Origin: Tepidisphaera sp.
Lineage (GTDB): Bacteria; Planctomycetota; Phycisphaerae; Phycisphaerales; UBA1924
DNA: 64,000 nt
NCBI GenBank assembly: GCA_016124375.1
Contig: WGNV01000004.1
Coordinates: forward strand, 1 to 64,000
Direction of reading: 5' to 3'
Below, piece after piece: positions 16,787 through 25,579 of the stretch. The notes beneath the pieces were generated by a model. That model was not told the origin of the DNA. It saw only the letters and a list, made by a program, of their open reading frames with translations, and made no database searches. Numbering within the stretch: the stretch's first letter is position 1; the number at the start of each line of letters is the position of its first letter. The translations under genes were made by a program, and so were the position numbers.

Positions 16787-19700
16787 ATGTTCAGCCGTGA
16801 CATCTTCTGCGTTCGTTCCCTCTTCGCAGCCGCGGGCCTGGCGGTGGCCATCTCCGCCCCGCTCGCCTATTCGCAGGCCCAGCCCGGGCCGGACGCGGGC
16901 GCGGCCCGCGAGCGTTCGAACACAGAGATTCTGGACAAGGCGGCGGACCTGATCGCCGGCGGGCAGCCGGTCAAGGCCCGCAACTTGTTGAGCCCGTTGG
17001 CATCGCCCAACTCGGGGTTGTCGCTGAGCGATCACGAGCGTGCACGCCTGTACACGCTGCTGCGGAACGCGGATGTGCGGATCAAGGCGCTGAGCCAGGT
17101 GCAGGTGAGCCTGCAGGCCGCGGACGACGCCTTGTCGAACGACGACCTGGTGATCGCGACCCGTCAGGCCCGGGCGGTCGTTGATGCCCCGACGGCGACC
17201 AACGCCGAAGTGGCGCACGCCAAGGCGGTGCTGGCGGGCGTGGCGGCGCGGCAGGCGGCGCTGACTCCCTCGATTCCCGGGTTGATCGAGCAGGCGGGTC
17301 AGCAGTTGGATAGTGGCGAGCTGCGGACGTCTCGGGCGACGCTGGAGTCGATCACGCGTTCGGGCGTGGACCTGACGCCCGAGCAGACGCACCGGGTGAG
17401 CGAGCTGCAGTTGCGGGTGGTGGCGGCGTCGTCCGCGAACGCGGGCATGATGCAGCCGGGAGTCATTAAGAAGAGGGAGCCCGAGCCCGCTCCGGCACCC
17501 GCACCCGCACCCGCACCCGCTCCGGCTCCGGCCGCGAGCCCTGCGGCTGAGCCCGCACCGGCGGCGGCCCCTGCGGCTGAGCCCGCCCCCGCGGCTCCGG
17601 CGGCGCAGCCCATGAGCCAGCCTGAAACGACGCCGGCGGCGCAGCCCGAGGCGACTCCGGCCGCACAGCCCGCTGCCCCGATGCAGCCTCCGCCGGCGCA
17701 GCCGAGCGGACAGGGCGACTTGGTGCAGATGGCGCGGCATTTTGACGCGCAGTCGATCTTGAGCGAGGCGGACGCGGCGTATGAGCAGTCGCTGGTGAAG
17801 GACGCCGGGGACAAGTACCAGCGGGTGCTGAGCGAGTTTGCGAACGACATCAGCGCGGAAGAGAAGAGCCACGCGGAGCAGCGTCTGGCGGAATGCCGTG
17901 CACGCCTGAACCTGAACCCGGGCCAGCCCGAGGCGGGGATTCAGCAGGTTCTTGACAACAACGCCATCCGCAAGCAGGCCTTCCTGGCGGAGTTCAACAA
18001 CGACCTGGATTCGGCCAAGCGGGCCCTGGGCAGCGGGGACACCTCCAAGGCGAGGGACCTGGCCGCGTCGGCGAATCTGCGGCTGAACACCAACAAGGAT
18101 CTGACGGCCCAGGGCGAGTTCGAGGACCTTTCCAAGCAGATCTCCGACCTGCGGACGCAGATCGACAACACCGACAACGACATCCGCGCCAAGCAGGCGG
18201 CGGAACGGGCGGCGAAGCTGAAGGACGAGGCGGACCGGGCCGCGATGCAAGCGGCGGCGGCCAAGGCGAACAAGATCGCCGAGAGCATCGGGCGGGTGCG
18301 GGCGCTGCAGGCCGAGATGAAGTACGAGGAAGCGCTGCAGGTGTGCGACAACATCCTCTTCCTGGACCCGACGAACTCGACGGGGCTGGTGCTGAAGGAT
18401 GTGCTGCGCGACATCGTGCTGCTGCGCCGGGCCCACCAGTCGGACATGGACCGGAACCGGGGCATTGCCGAGAACACGGCCGACAACATGGAGGCGATGG
18501 TGCCGAACAAGGGCATCGTCGACTACCCGGCGGAGTGGCCCCAGATCAGCGAGCTGCGGGGCGAGCCCTCGGCGTTCAACGATTCGCCCGACAATCGGCG
18601 GGCGCTGGCCAAGATCGACAGCACGCGGGTGCCGGTGAACTTCAACGACACCCCGCTGTCGAGCGTGGTGGCGTTCCTCTCGCAGATCACCAACCTGAGC
18701 GTCGATGTCGACTGGCAGAGCCTGAGCAACGCGGGTGTCGACAAGGAAACGCCCGTCACGCTGAACCTGAACAACGCGTCGGTGCGGACGGTGCTCGACC
18801 GGGTCGTTGAGAAGATCAGCCCGGATCCGCTGGGCACCAACGGGGCCGCGTGGTCGATGACCGACGGCATCCTGAACATCGCGTCGCGCGAGGTGATCAA
18901 CAAGAACAAGGTGATCGCGATCTACGACATCCGCGATCTGCTGATCGAGGTTCCCAACTACACCAACGCCCCCGAGTTCGACCTGCAGCAGGTGCTGCAG
19001 TCGGCTTCGCAGCGCGGCGGCGGCAGCGGCCAGAGCCCGTTCCGCGATACCAACAACAACAACATTCAACGCCGCAGCCTGGAAGACCGCACCAACGACC
19101 TGATCCAGATCATCACCAACAACGTGGACAACCAGGGGTGGCGTGAGAACGGGGGCGACACCGGGTTCATCCAGCAGCTCCAGGGCGCGCTGATCATCAC
19201 CAACACCCCGGCCAACCACCGGGCGATCCAGGGTCTCTTGAGCCAGCTGCGGGCCCAGCGGGCGCTGCAGGTGAACGTTGAGACCCGCTTCCTGCTGGTG
19301 GCGCAGGACTTCTTCGAGCAGATCGGGTTCGACCTCGACGTGTACTTCAACGCGAACAACAACCAGGTGCGTGCGGCCCGCGCGACGCAGCCCAACGCCC
19401 AGGCGTCGGACTTCTTCTCCAACACGGGCGAGTACCTGGGTGGACGGTTCCTGCCCAACGGCAGCAGCACGCCGGTGTTCGCCGGGGCGCGGCCCAGCCC
19501 GCTCTCGCCGATCTCCGCGGCCCAGGATTCGCTGGGAATCACCCAGGCCCTGACCACCAGCTCGTTCGCGAACACGATTCTGCAGGGCGCCCCGGCGCTG
19601 GGCGTGGCCGGTCAGTTCCTGGACGACGTGCAGGTCGACTTCCTGATCAAGGCGACGCAGGCGGATCGGCGGACGGTCTCGCTGACGGCGCCGCGCTTGA

Positions 19701-20278
19701 CCTTCACCAACGGCCAGACCTCGTACATCGTCGTGGCGACCAGCGTCGCCTTCGTGTCGGACCTGACCCCGGTCGTGAGCGAGTCGGCGGTCGGCTTCGA
19801 TCCGCAGACCAACGCGATTCCCGAGGGTGTGACGATGGGCGTGTCGGGCACGGTGTCGGCGGACCGCCGCTACGTGACGCTGGACATCGACACCGCCACC
19901 AACCGCATCGTGGGCTTCGCGACGCAGACGATCACGGCGGTCGCGGGCGGCCAGCTGCAGAACTCGGGCCAGGTCGGCTCGAACATCCAGCTGCCGACGG
20001 TGACGACAACTCGAGTTCAGACGACGGTCACGGTGCCCGACCAGGGCACGCTGCTGCTGGGCGGCCAGCGCATGGTGACCGAGCAGGAAGTCGAGAGCGG
20101 CGTGCCGGTGCTGTCCAAGATCCCGATCCTCAACCGCTTCTTCACCAACCGCACCACGACCAAGGAAGAGCAGACCCTGCTGATCCTGGTGAAGCCGACG
20201 ATCCTGATCCAGAACGAGCAGGAGGAGCGTCACTTCCCCGGCCTGGCCGAGTCGCTCAAGCTGCCCGGCGGGCTGTAG
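16787..20278 (+). CDS. Type II/IV pilus-type secretin (GspD/PilQ-like) with long N-terminal TPR and Pro/Ala region
   Basis: 1163 residues from ATG 16787 (MFSRDIFCVRSLFAAAGLAVAISAPLAYSQAQ, signal peptide), with TTGGAG upstream. Residues about 35-210 are helical TPR-like repeats; 225-305 is an extreme PAPAPA and AAQPE low-complexity linker; 320-600 is a second helical region with coiled-coil. Then come N-domain/STN-like segments (VPVNFNDTPLSSVVAFLSQITNLSV). The secretin domain at the C-terminus shows VPDQGTLLLGGQRM and GVPVLSKIPILNRFFTNR. It forms an outer-membrane channel. No other gsp/pil genes are adjacent. The N-terminal half is far longer than in standard GspD (about 650 residues), resembling planctomycete secretins. 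Confidence 0.9.
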   Translation: MFSRDIFCVRSLFAAAGLAVAISAPLAYSQAQPGPDAGAARERSNTEILDKAADLIAGGQPVKARNLLSPLASPNSGLSLSDHERARLYTLLRNADVRIKALSQVQVSLQAADDALSNDDLVIATRQARAVVDAPTATNAEVAHAKAVLAGVAARQAALTPSIPGLIEQAGQQLDSGELRTSRATLESITRSGVDLTPEQTHRVSELQLRVVAASSANAGMMQPGVIKKREPEPAPAPAPAPAPAPAPAASPAAEPAPAAAPAAEPAPAAPAAQPMSQPETTPAAQPEATPAAQPAAPMQPPPAQPSGQGDLVQMARHFDAQSILSEADAAYEQSLVKDAGDKYQRVLSEFANDISAEEKSHAEQRLAECRARLNLNPGQPEAGIQQVLDNNAIRKQAFLAEFNNDLDSAKRALGSGDTSKARDLAASANLRLNTNKDLTAQGEFEDLSKQISDLRTQIDNTDNDIRAKQAAERAAKLKDEADRAAMQAAAAKANKIAESIGRVRALQAEMKYEEALQVCDNILFLDPTNSTGLVLKDVLRDIVLLRRAHQSDMDRNRGIAENTADNMEAMVPNKGIVDYPAEWPQISELRGEPSAFNDSPDNRRALAKIDSTRVPVNFNDTPLSSVVAFLSQITNLSVDVDWQSLSNAGVDKETPVTLNLNNASVRTVLDRVVEKISPDPLGTNGAAWSMTDGILNIASREVINKNKVIAIYDIRDLLIEVPNYTNAPEFDLQQVLQSASQRGGGSGQSPFRDTNNNNIQRRSLEDRTNDLIQIITNNVDNQGWRENGGDTGFIQQLQGALIITNTPANHRAIQGLLSQLRAQRALQVNVETRFLLVAQDFFEQIGFDLDVYFNANNNQVRAARATQPNAQASDFFSNTGEYLGGRFLPNGSSTPVFAGARPSPLSPISAAQDSLGITQALTTSSFANTILQGAPALGVAGQFLDDVQVDFLIKATQADRRTVSLTAPRLTFTNGQTSYIVVATSVAFVSDLTPVVSESAVGFDPQTNAIPEGVTMGVSGTVSADRRYVTLDIDTATNRIVGFATQTITAVAGGQLQNSGQVGSNIQLPTVTTTRVQTTVTVPDQGTLLLGGQRMVTEQEVESGVPVLSKIPILNRFFTNRTTTKEEQTLLILVKPTILIQNEQEERHFPGLAESLKLPGGL

Positions 20279-20304
20279 GCTCCGGGAGCACGTCCACCCC
20301 CTTC

Positions 20305-20338
20305 GACCCGGGCTCGTCGAGCGCCCGGGTCTTTTTTT
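20305..20338 (+). terminator. Rho-independent terminator of the secretin gene
   Basis: Perfect 9-bp stem GACCCGGGC/GCCCGGGTC, nine-base loop, then seven T residues. It starts 27 bases past the secretin stop. Textbook form. Confidence 0.9.
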
Positions 20339-20419
20339 CCCGGTGGGCGGGACAGGTTTGGAGGGCGCCCGGACCCTCGCTATCATCGAACGATAAAGAG
20401 CTATTCAGGAGTCTCGAGC

Positions 20420-20779
20420 ATGCCCGCTTCCGAGTCGCGCATCAGGGTCAAGAGGACCGACGGCCACATCCAGATCGAGTTCGTTGATCGGAACATTCTC
20501 GACGAAGGGAACATCCGGTCGATCAGCGACGAGATCGCGGCGATCATCGAGGCGGAGCCCAAGCCCCGCATGGTGATCAGCTTCGCCAACGTGGAGCACT
20601 TGTCGTCGGCCGCCCTGGGCGCGCTGATCACGCTGAACAACCGGATCCGGGCCCGCTCGGGTCAGTTGCGGCTGTCGAACATCAACCCGCAGATCTACGA
20701 GGTTTTCGCGATCACGCGGCTGAACACGATTCTGCAGATCCACCCCACCAACGAAGACGCCGCCAAGAGCTTCGTGTGA
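20420..20779 (+). CDS. STAS-domain anti-anti-sigma factor (SpoIIAA/RsbV type)
   Basis: 119 residues with the STAS fold. VKRTDGHIQIEFVDRNILDEGN is the N-terminal strand, FANVEHLSSAALGALITLNNRIRARSGQLRLSN is the core; the phosphoacceptor Ser lies in LSSAALG. RBS CAGGAG is 8 bases upstream. The next gene, an HATPase-type anti-sigma kinase, overlaps by four bases, so the pair forms a partner-switching module. The cognate sigma factor and PP2C phosphatase are not in the window. A strong terminator separates it from the secretin. Confidence 0.88.
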   Translation: MPASESRIRVKRTDGHIQIEFVDRNILDEGNIRSISDEIAAIIEAEPKPRMVISFANVEHLSSAALGALITLNNRIRARSGQLRLSNINPQIYEVFAITRLNTILQIHPTNEDAAKSFV

Positions 20780-21219
20780 GCCCCATGGCCGCTCCCCATG
20801 GCCAGCATGATCGGGCCGTCATCACCGTCGTCAACGACGCCGCGGCCATCGAGCGCGCGGAAGACCGCGTCGTCGAGGCGCTCGCGCGATTCAACTATCC
20901 CCGGGCCTCGGTGTTCGCGGTGCGGCTGTCGCTGCACGAGGCGATGAGCAACGGCTTCCGGCACGGGCATCGGAGCCTGCCCGAGGACACGCCCATCTCG
21001 GTGAAGTTCGACGCGTCCGACGAGCACATCGAGATCGTGGTGGAAGATCAGGGACCAGGGTTTGACCCCAGTGCCATCCCGGATCCGACGCTGGAAGAGA
21101 ATCTTGAGCGCGGCTCGGGACGCGGGCTGCTTCTGATCCGGGCCTACATGACCTCGGCCGAGTACAACCAGAAGGGCAACGTGCTGCGGATGACGTATCG
21201 GCGGCCGGCGGGGACGTGA
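20776..21219 (+). CDS. Anti-sigma regulatory factor, HATPase_c_2 (RsbW/SpoIIAB-like)
   Basis: 147 residues. GTG 20776 overlaps the STAS stop as GTGA; an ATG at 20785 is the alternative. GHKL ATPase motifs: VRLSLHEAMSNGFRHGH (N box, with the Asn), VVEDQGPGFDPSAIPDPT (G1 box) and RGSGRGLLLIRAYM (G2 box). The kinase phosphorylates its STAS partner and releases or sequesters a sigma factor accordingly. The tight coupling to the STAS gene supports direct pairing. Target is unknown. Confidence 0.88.
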   Translation: MSPMAAPHGQHDRAVITVVNDAAAIERAEDRVVEALARFNYPRASVFAVRLSLHEAMSNGFRHGHRSLPEDTPISVKFDASDEHIEIVVEDQGPGFDPSAIPDPTLEENLERGSGRGLLLIRAYMTSAEYNQKGNVLRMTYRRPAGT

Positions 21220-21403
21220 TCGGCATCCAAGCCGGGGGTCTGGCTCGAATGCAGGCTTGCAGGTCCATTTTCTTGAAGGATTCTAAATCGCAAGAGCGCC
21301 TACAGTCGGTCTAAAGCGACAGTGGGTGCCAAGCCACGTCCGTACACACTCCGAACTTTGATGTCGGCCGGGCGTATCAGATCTTGAGCCATTGGAGACG
21401 ACG

Positions 21404-22645
21404 ATGACCAGCCATCCCGAAACGATTTACCTTGATCATGCCGCCACGACGCCTTGCGACCCGCGGGTGGTGGAGGCGATGCTGCCGTATTTCACGACGA
21501 TGTTCGGGAACCCGGGCAGCCGCAACCACCGGTTTGGATGGGACAGCGAGGCGGCGGTGGACAAGGCCCGCGAGCAGGTGGCGAGGCTGCTGGGCGCGGA
21601 CGAGAAAGAGATCATTTTCACGTCCGGGGCGACGGAGAGCAACAACCTGGCGATCAAAGGGGCGGCGTACCTCTACGAGAAGGCCCCGGCGGGCTCGATG
21701 AATCGCGGGCACATCATCACCAGCATCATCGAGCACAAGGCCGTGCTGGACCCGTGCAAGCGGCTTCAAAAGGAAGGCTTTGAGGTGACGTTTCTGGAGC
21801 CGCCTCAGGATGGTGTGATCACCGCGGAGATGGTGAAGGCGGCGATGCGCGAGGACACCATCCTGGTGTCGCTGATGTGGGCGAACAACGAGATCGGCAC
21901 GATCAACGAGATTCCGGAGATCGGGGCGCTGTGCCACGAGCGGGGCGTGATCTTCCACACCGACGCCACGCAGTGGGCGGGGAAGATGCCGACGGATGTG
22001 GAGAAGGCCCAGGTGGACCTGCTGAGCATGAGCGGGCACAAGATCTACGGGCCCAAGGGCGTGGGGGCGTTGTATGTTCGCCGCCGCAAGCCCCGCGTGC
22101 GGCTGCAGGCCCTGGCCGACGGCGGCGGGCAGGAACGCGGCTTCCGCTCCGGCACGCTGAACGTGACGGGGATCGTGGGGCTGGGCAAGGCGTGCGAGAT
22201 CGCGATGGCGGAGATGGAGAAGGACGCGGCCAGATTGATCCAGTTGCGCGATCGCGTGGAGAAGACGATCACGAGCCAGCTCGACAGCTGCCAGGTAAAC
22301 GGGCACGCGACCAAGCGCCTGCCCCACATCACGAACATCTCTTTCGGCTTCGTCGAGGGCGAGGGGCTGATGATGGCGATCAAGGACATCGCCTGCTCCA
22401 GCGGCAGCGCGTGCACCAGCGCCAGCCTGGAGCCGAGCTATGTGCTGAAGGGCCTGGGAGTGGGCGATGAACTGGCCCACAGCAGCCTGCGGCTGAGCAT
22501 GGGCAAGTGGACGACGCCCGAGCAGGTGGAGTACGCGACGGCGAAGATCGTCGAGGCGGTGAAGCGCCTGCGCGAGATGAGCCCGCTGTACGACATGCAT
22601 AAGGAAGGGATTGATTTGAGCAAGGTGGAATGGGCGCACCACTAG
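21404..22645 (+). CDS. iscS: Cysteine desulfurase IscS/NifS
   Basis: 413 residues, from ATG 21404 with GGAG six bases upstream. PLP enzyme that transfers sulfur from cysteine as an enzyme persulfide to the IscU scaffold. Motifs: [37 protein letters not shown], the PLP lysine in [15 protein letters not shown], and the persulfide Cys in [18 protein letters not shown]. Group I enzyme, normal length. It should form an operon with iscU, but the two are separated by a 580-base inverted-repeat element with its own gene. The last base of the stop codon (22645) is also the first base of the first 8-base unit of that element. Confidence 0.95.
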   Translation: MTSHPETIYLDHAATTPCDPRVVEAMLPYFTTMFGNPGSRNHRFGWDSEAAVDKAREQVARLLGADEKEIIFTSGATESNNLAIKGAAYLYEKAPAGSMNRGHIITSIIEHKAVLDPCKRLQKEGFEVTFLEPPQDGVITAEMVKAAMREDTILVSLMWANNEIGTINEIPEIGALCHERGVIFHTDATQWAGKMPTDVEKAQVDLLSMSGHKIYGPKGVGALYVRRRKPRVRLQALADGGGQERGFRSGTLNVTGIVGLGKACEIAMAEMEKDAARLIQLRDRVEKTITSQLDSCQVNGHATKRLPHITNISFGFVEGEGLMMAIKDIACSSGSACTSASLEPSYVLKGLGVGDELAHSSLRLSMGKWTTPEQVEYATAKIVEAVKRLREMSPLYDMHKEGIDLSKVEWAHH

Positions 22646-23219
22646 CGAAATTGCCAAAGGGCTAAATTGCTAAATGGCTAAATTTAGACCTTCGCGTATG
22701 GGCAGTTGACAGAACTTTGGAGCGAAGATGGCACGCGGGCGGTTGAAACCTGAGTTTTTGGAGCGAGCCGAATCGTTCAGCGATCGGTGCGTGGCAGTGG
22801 CGGAGCAACTGGCTGCGGACGGGAGGTTCTTGCGAATTGTGGAGCAGTTGGCCGCGGCTGGCTCGTCGGTGGGTGCGAACCTCGCTGAGGCTGACGAAGC
22901 CATGAGCACGAAGGACTTTCGGAAGTGTTTGGCGATCGCGACGAAAGAACTGGCAGAGACGCGGTTTTGGCTGCGGCTTTGTATTCGACGGAAGTGGGTG
23001 CCCGAAGGACGCCTTTCGTCGTTGCTCGAGGAACTCACAGAGATCAAGACGATCGTCGGTTCGATTCTGAAGGGCACGCAGTGGGAGTCCACGAAGAAAC
23101 CCGCCCGAAGTTTCACGGGACGACCGATCCGAGAAACCCAATCGAATGCACGCCCGGCAATGGAATCTCGTCGCACCTCTGATTTAGCCATTTAGCAATT
23201 TGGTATTTAGCAATTTGGA
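22645..23219. repeat. Family C element carrying a four-helix-bundle gene, dyad of 8-base units
   Basis: The left arm (22645-22684) is five in-register 8-base units: GCGAAATT, GCCAAAGG, GCTAAATT, GCTAAATG, GCTAAATT. The right arm (23181-23219) is the inverse: GATTTAGC, CATTTAGC, AATTTGGT, ATTTAGC, AATTTGGA. A perfect 20-base inverted core AAATTGCTAAATGGCTAAAT is at 22664-22683, with its complement at 23182-23201. The interior is filled by one gene. The element separates iscS from iscU. Confidence 0.9.
22728..23195 (+). CDS. Four-helix-bundle protein (23S rRNA IVS / Avd-like family)
   Basis: 155 residues. The family signature (TIGR02436-like) is clear: LERAESFSDRCVAVAEQL, RIVEQLAAAGSSVGANLAEADEAMS, DFRKCLAIATKELAETRFWLRLCI. 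The family includes IVP, encoded within intervening sequences of 23S rRNA, and Avd, the reverse-transcriptase partner of diversity-generating retroelements; members bind nucleic acid. The last five codons and stop (SDLAI-TAG) lie within the right arm of the family C dyad. About 35 C-terminal residues (SARSFTGRPIRETQSN...) are outside the usual domain. No reverse transcriptase is nearby. ATG 22728 has GGAG about 8 bases upstream. Confidence 0.9.
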   Translation: MARGRLKPEFLERAESFSDRCVAVAEQLAADGRFLRIVEQLAAAGSSVGANLAEADEAMSTKDFRKCLAIATKELAETRFWLRLCIRRKWVPEGRLSSLLEELTEIKTIVGSILKGTQWESTKKPARSFTGRPIRETQSNARPAMESRRTSDLAI

Positions 23220-23227
23220 GACTTCCC

Positions 23228-23662
23228 ATGGCATACGGCCCGAAGATCATTGAGCATTACGAAAAACCCCGCAACGTCGGCTCCTTCGGCACGACCGCCG
23301 AAGTCAAGACTCGCAAGGACGTCGGCGTCGGGTTGGTCGGCGCGCCCGAGTGCGGCGACGTGATGCAGCTGCAGATCCGCGTCAACCCCACCACCGGCGT
23401 CATCGAGGACGCCAAGTTCAAGACCTTCGGCTGCGGCTCGGCGATCGCGTCGTCTTCGCTGGCGACCGAGTGGCTGAAGGGCAAGACGCTGGACGAGGCT
23501 GAGTCGATCAAGAACACGCAGATCGTCGAGGAACTAAGCCTGCCCCCGGTGAAGATTCACTGCTCGGTGCTGGCGGAAGATGCGATCCACGCCGCGATCA
23601 AGGATTATCAGGAGAAGAACGGGATCGCGGCCAAGGCCGGCGAGCAGTCCGCGGCTCATTAG
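23228..23662 (+). CDS. iscU: Iron-sulfur cluster scaffold protein IscU
   Basis: 144 residues. Holds nascent [2Fe-2S] clusters assembled with sulfur from IscS. The three ligand cysteines are APECGDVMQL, FKTFGCGSAIASSSLA and PVKIHCSVLAEDAIH; the conserved Asp is in ECGD. Start ATG 23228 follows TTGGAG (GGAG 7-8 bases upstream), which overlaps the right end of the family C element, so the element supplies part of the ribosome binding site. IscR, HscA/B and ferredoxin genes are not present locally. Probably co-transcribed with iscS through the element. Confidence 0.94.
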   Translation: MAYGPKIIEHYEKPRNVGSFGTTAEVKTRKDVGVGLVGAPECGDVMQLQIRVNPTTGVIEDAKFKTFGCGSAIASSSLATEWLKGKTLDEAESIKNTQIVEELSLPPVKIHCSVLAEDAIHAAIKDYQEKNGIAAKAGEQSAAH

Positions 23663-23795
23663 GATGAGATGAGGACGCGTCTGCTCGGCGATCAAGCCTC
23701 GCGAACTCGATGCAATTGCTCTTGCGGCTGGGCCGAGAGGTGATAGCCTTTCTCCGTCGATGTCTCTTTTGATGAGATCGGCAGAGGAGGGACGC

Positions 23796-24539
23796 ATGAT
23801 CAAGATTGTGGCGATCGTGGCGGTGGCGGCGTTTGCCGGCGCGGCCTCGGCACAGAATCTGTTGGTCAATCCGAGTTTCGAATTCGGGACGTTCCTCCCG
23901 AATGGCGACAACACGATGGACCTTGGGCCCGGGTCGGCAAACATCGCCGGGTGGTCGGTGACGGGGCCGGGCGTCGCGTGGATCGGTACACCCAACCCGT
24001 TCAGCTTGCTGCCTTCGGACGGAACGAAATTTTTGGATTTGACGGACTACCCGGGCGTCGCGGGGGGCGTGTTCCAGGTGGTCGCACTCACGCCCGGCGC
24101 GACGTACCGGATCACGTTTGACCAGGGCTCGGGCTACTACGGCAACTCCTATCTGCGCGTGCTGGTGACCGACTCGATGGGCACGGTCGCATCGTCGGAC
24201 TTTACCGAGATCGGCATCGCGCAGTCACGCTGGTTTGCGCACAGCGTTGATTTCGTCGCTCGCAGCGCGTCGACCACGATCACGTTCGGGCACTTTTTTG
24301 GGGACGGCAACTACACGGGATTGGACAACGTGAGCCTGGAACTTGCTGGCCCATCGTGCGACCCGGATGTGAACCAGGACGGCGTGGCGGATCAGGGAGA
24401 TGTGGACTACCTGATCAACGTCATCGCCGGCGGCGACAATCCGACGGGGATCGACGCGGATTTCAATCAGGACGGCGTAGCCGACCAGGGCGACATCGAC
24501 GCGCTGATCAACGTGATCGCGGGCGGGCCTTGCCCGTAA
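23796..24539 (+). CDS. Secreted DUF642-like protein with dockerin-like double EF-hand tail
   Basis: 247 residues from ATG 23796 with GAGGAGGG upstream. Signal peptide MIKIVAIVAVAAFAGAASAQ. The mature N-terminus NLLVNPSFEFGTFLPNGDN plus GWSVTGPGVAWIG and GLDNVSLEL has the shape of a DUF642/jelly-roll carbohydrate-binding-type beta-sandwich. The C-terminal 55 residues repeat the tail seen at 13.6 kb and 24.8 kb: Cys, DVNQDGVADQGDVDYLIN, linker NPTGID, then DFNQDGVADQGDIDALIN and final GPCP. Calcium binding is inferred from the DxNxDGxxD loops. 134 bases after iscU, probably its own unit. Confidence 0.82.
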   Translation: MIKIVAIVAVAAFAGAASAQNLLVNPSFEFGTFLPNGDNTMDLGPGSANIAGWSVTGPGVAWIGTPNPFSLLPSDGTKFLDLTDYPGVAGGVFQVVALTPGATYRITFDQGSGYYGNSYLRVLVTDSMGTVASSDFTEIGIAQSRWFAHSVDFVARSASTTITFGHFFGDGNYTGLDNVSLELAGPSCDPDVNQDGVADQGDVDYLINVIAGGDNPTGIDADFNQDGVADQGDIDALINVIAGGPCP

Positions 24540-24814
24540 TCCTCTGATCATGAGTCCTTGCGACGAAGGCTGTGCGATGCGGGGTTCTCAGGCGTCGGCG
24601 TAGCGAGCTGTGATCGAACACTTGCGAGTTTGTGTTGCACGGGCACCGGCGGCGGGTAAACTGACTTCTCCGCATTTCTGTTCGCGGCGTGAACTCTCCT
24701 CGGTCGAACTCACGTGCCGGAACGAGCCATGGCCGTGGCGCCTGGTTGCCTGTGGTTTCGGCTCGCCGCTGCTTCGCAGGTTCGGAGCCCGACGTTTTTC
24801 AGAGGAGCCAACGC
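24540..24814 (+). other. 275-base intergenic region before the second dockerin-tail gene
   Basis: No gene. It holds a candidate promoter at 24635-24662 and an AGAGGAG ribosome binding site just before ATG 24815. Nothing else stands out. Confidence 0.4.
24635..24662 (+). promoter_or_regulatory. Candidate sigma-70 promoter
   Basis: TTGCAC and TAAACT are separated by 16 bases, about 150 bases upstream of the secreted-protein start. Consensus-like but unsupported otherwise. Confidence 0.3.
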
Positions 24815-25567
24815 ATGAACTCGACGTGCTCGATCGTTTCGCTTGCCGCGTGCTTGGTGTGTGGTGGCGTGTGTGCGGCGGGGAACGTGGTGACGATCAA
24901 CTTTGACGTGAACCCGGCGGGGCAGGCGATCTCCGCGCCCGCGGCGTTCGACAACGCATCGCCCTTGCATAACACATTCGCGGCGTGGGGCGTGCACTTT
25001 TCCGGAGCCAACAGCAACCAGGGCGGGGCGTTGCTGAACGATTCGACGTTCAGCGTGCGGGCGTTCAGCGGGCACAATTTTTTGGCGCTCTCGACGGTCG
25101 AGTCGACCGAGTTTGGCGGGCCGGAGACGATCACGTTTGATGTGCCGATGACCCAGGTGTCCATCGAGGCGTCGGGCATCGGGCACCCTCTGGCGTTTCA
25201 GATGCAGGCGTTCGATGCGAGCGGGGTGATGGTGGATTCCGACACGCTGACGACGGCCGGCTGGAGCCAGATGACCGTGGCATCGAACGCGGGGATTCGC
25301 AGCGTGACGCTGCGGGTGTTGACGTCGGGCGTGAACACCGTGACGTTCGATGACTTGCTTGCGGTGCCGGAGATGCCGCCCTCGTGCGACGCGGATGTGA
25401 ATCAGGACGGCGTGGTTGATCAGGGGGACGTGGATTACCTCGTCAACGTGATCGCGGGGGGCGAAAACCCGACGGGCATCGACGCGGATTTCAACGGCGA
25501 CGGCGTGGCAGACCAGGGGGATGTGGATGCGATCATCGATGTGATCGCCGGTGGTTCGTGCCCGTGA
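24815..25567 (+). CDS. Secreted protein with dockerin-like double EF-hand tail
   Basis: 250 residues from ATG 24815, RBS AGAGGAG; signal peptide MNSTCSIVSLAACLVCGGVCAAG. The middle (GNVVTINFDVNPAGQAI ... SVTLRVLTSGVNTVTFDDLLAVPEMP) is a beta-rich domain resembling PEP-CTERM-associated 'choice-of-anchor' modules, but the C-terminus carries the EF-hand pair instead of a PEP-CTERM sorting signal: DVNQDGVVDQGDVDYLVN and DFNGDGVADQGDVDAIID. Paralogous in tail only to the two genes at 13.6 and 23.8 kb. It ends 12 bases from the convergent PdeM gene. Confidence 0.8.
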   Translation: MNSTCSIVSLAACLVCGGVCAAGNVVTINFDVNPAGQAISAPAAFDNASPLHNTFAAWGVHFSGANSNQGGALLNDSTFSVRAFSGHNFLALSTVESTEFGGPETITFDVPMTQVSIEASGIGHPLAFQMQAFDASGVMVDSDTLTTAGWSQMTVASNAGIRSVTLRVLTSGVNTVTFDDLLAVPEMPPSCDADVNQDGVVDQGDVDYLVNVIAGGENPTGIDADFNGDGVADQGDVDAIIDVIAGGSCP

Positions 25568-25579
25568 GCCGCGGGCGGG

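Noticed and set aside
16406-20386. 1326-codon minus-strand ORF
   Set aside because: Antisense shadow of the secretin gene; Arg/Leu/His-rich with no motif, typical of high-GC antisense frames.
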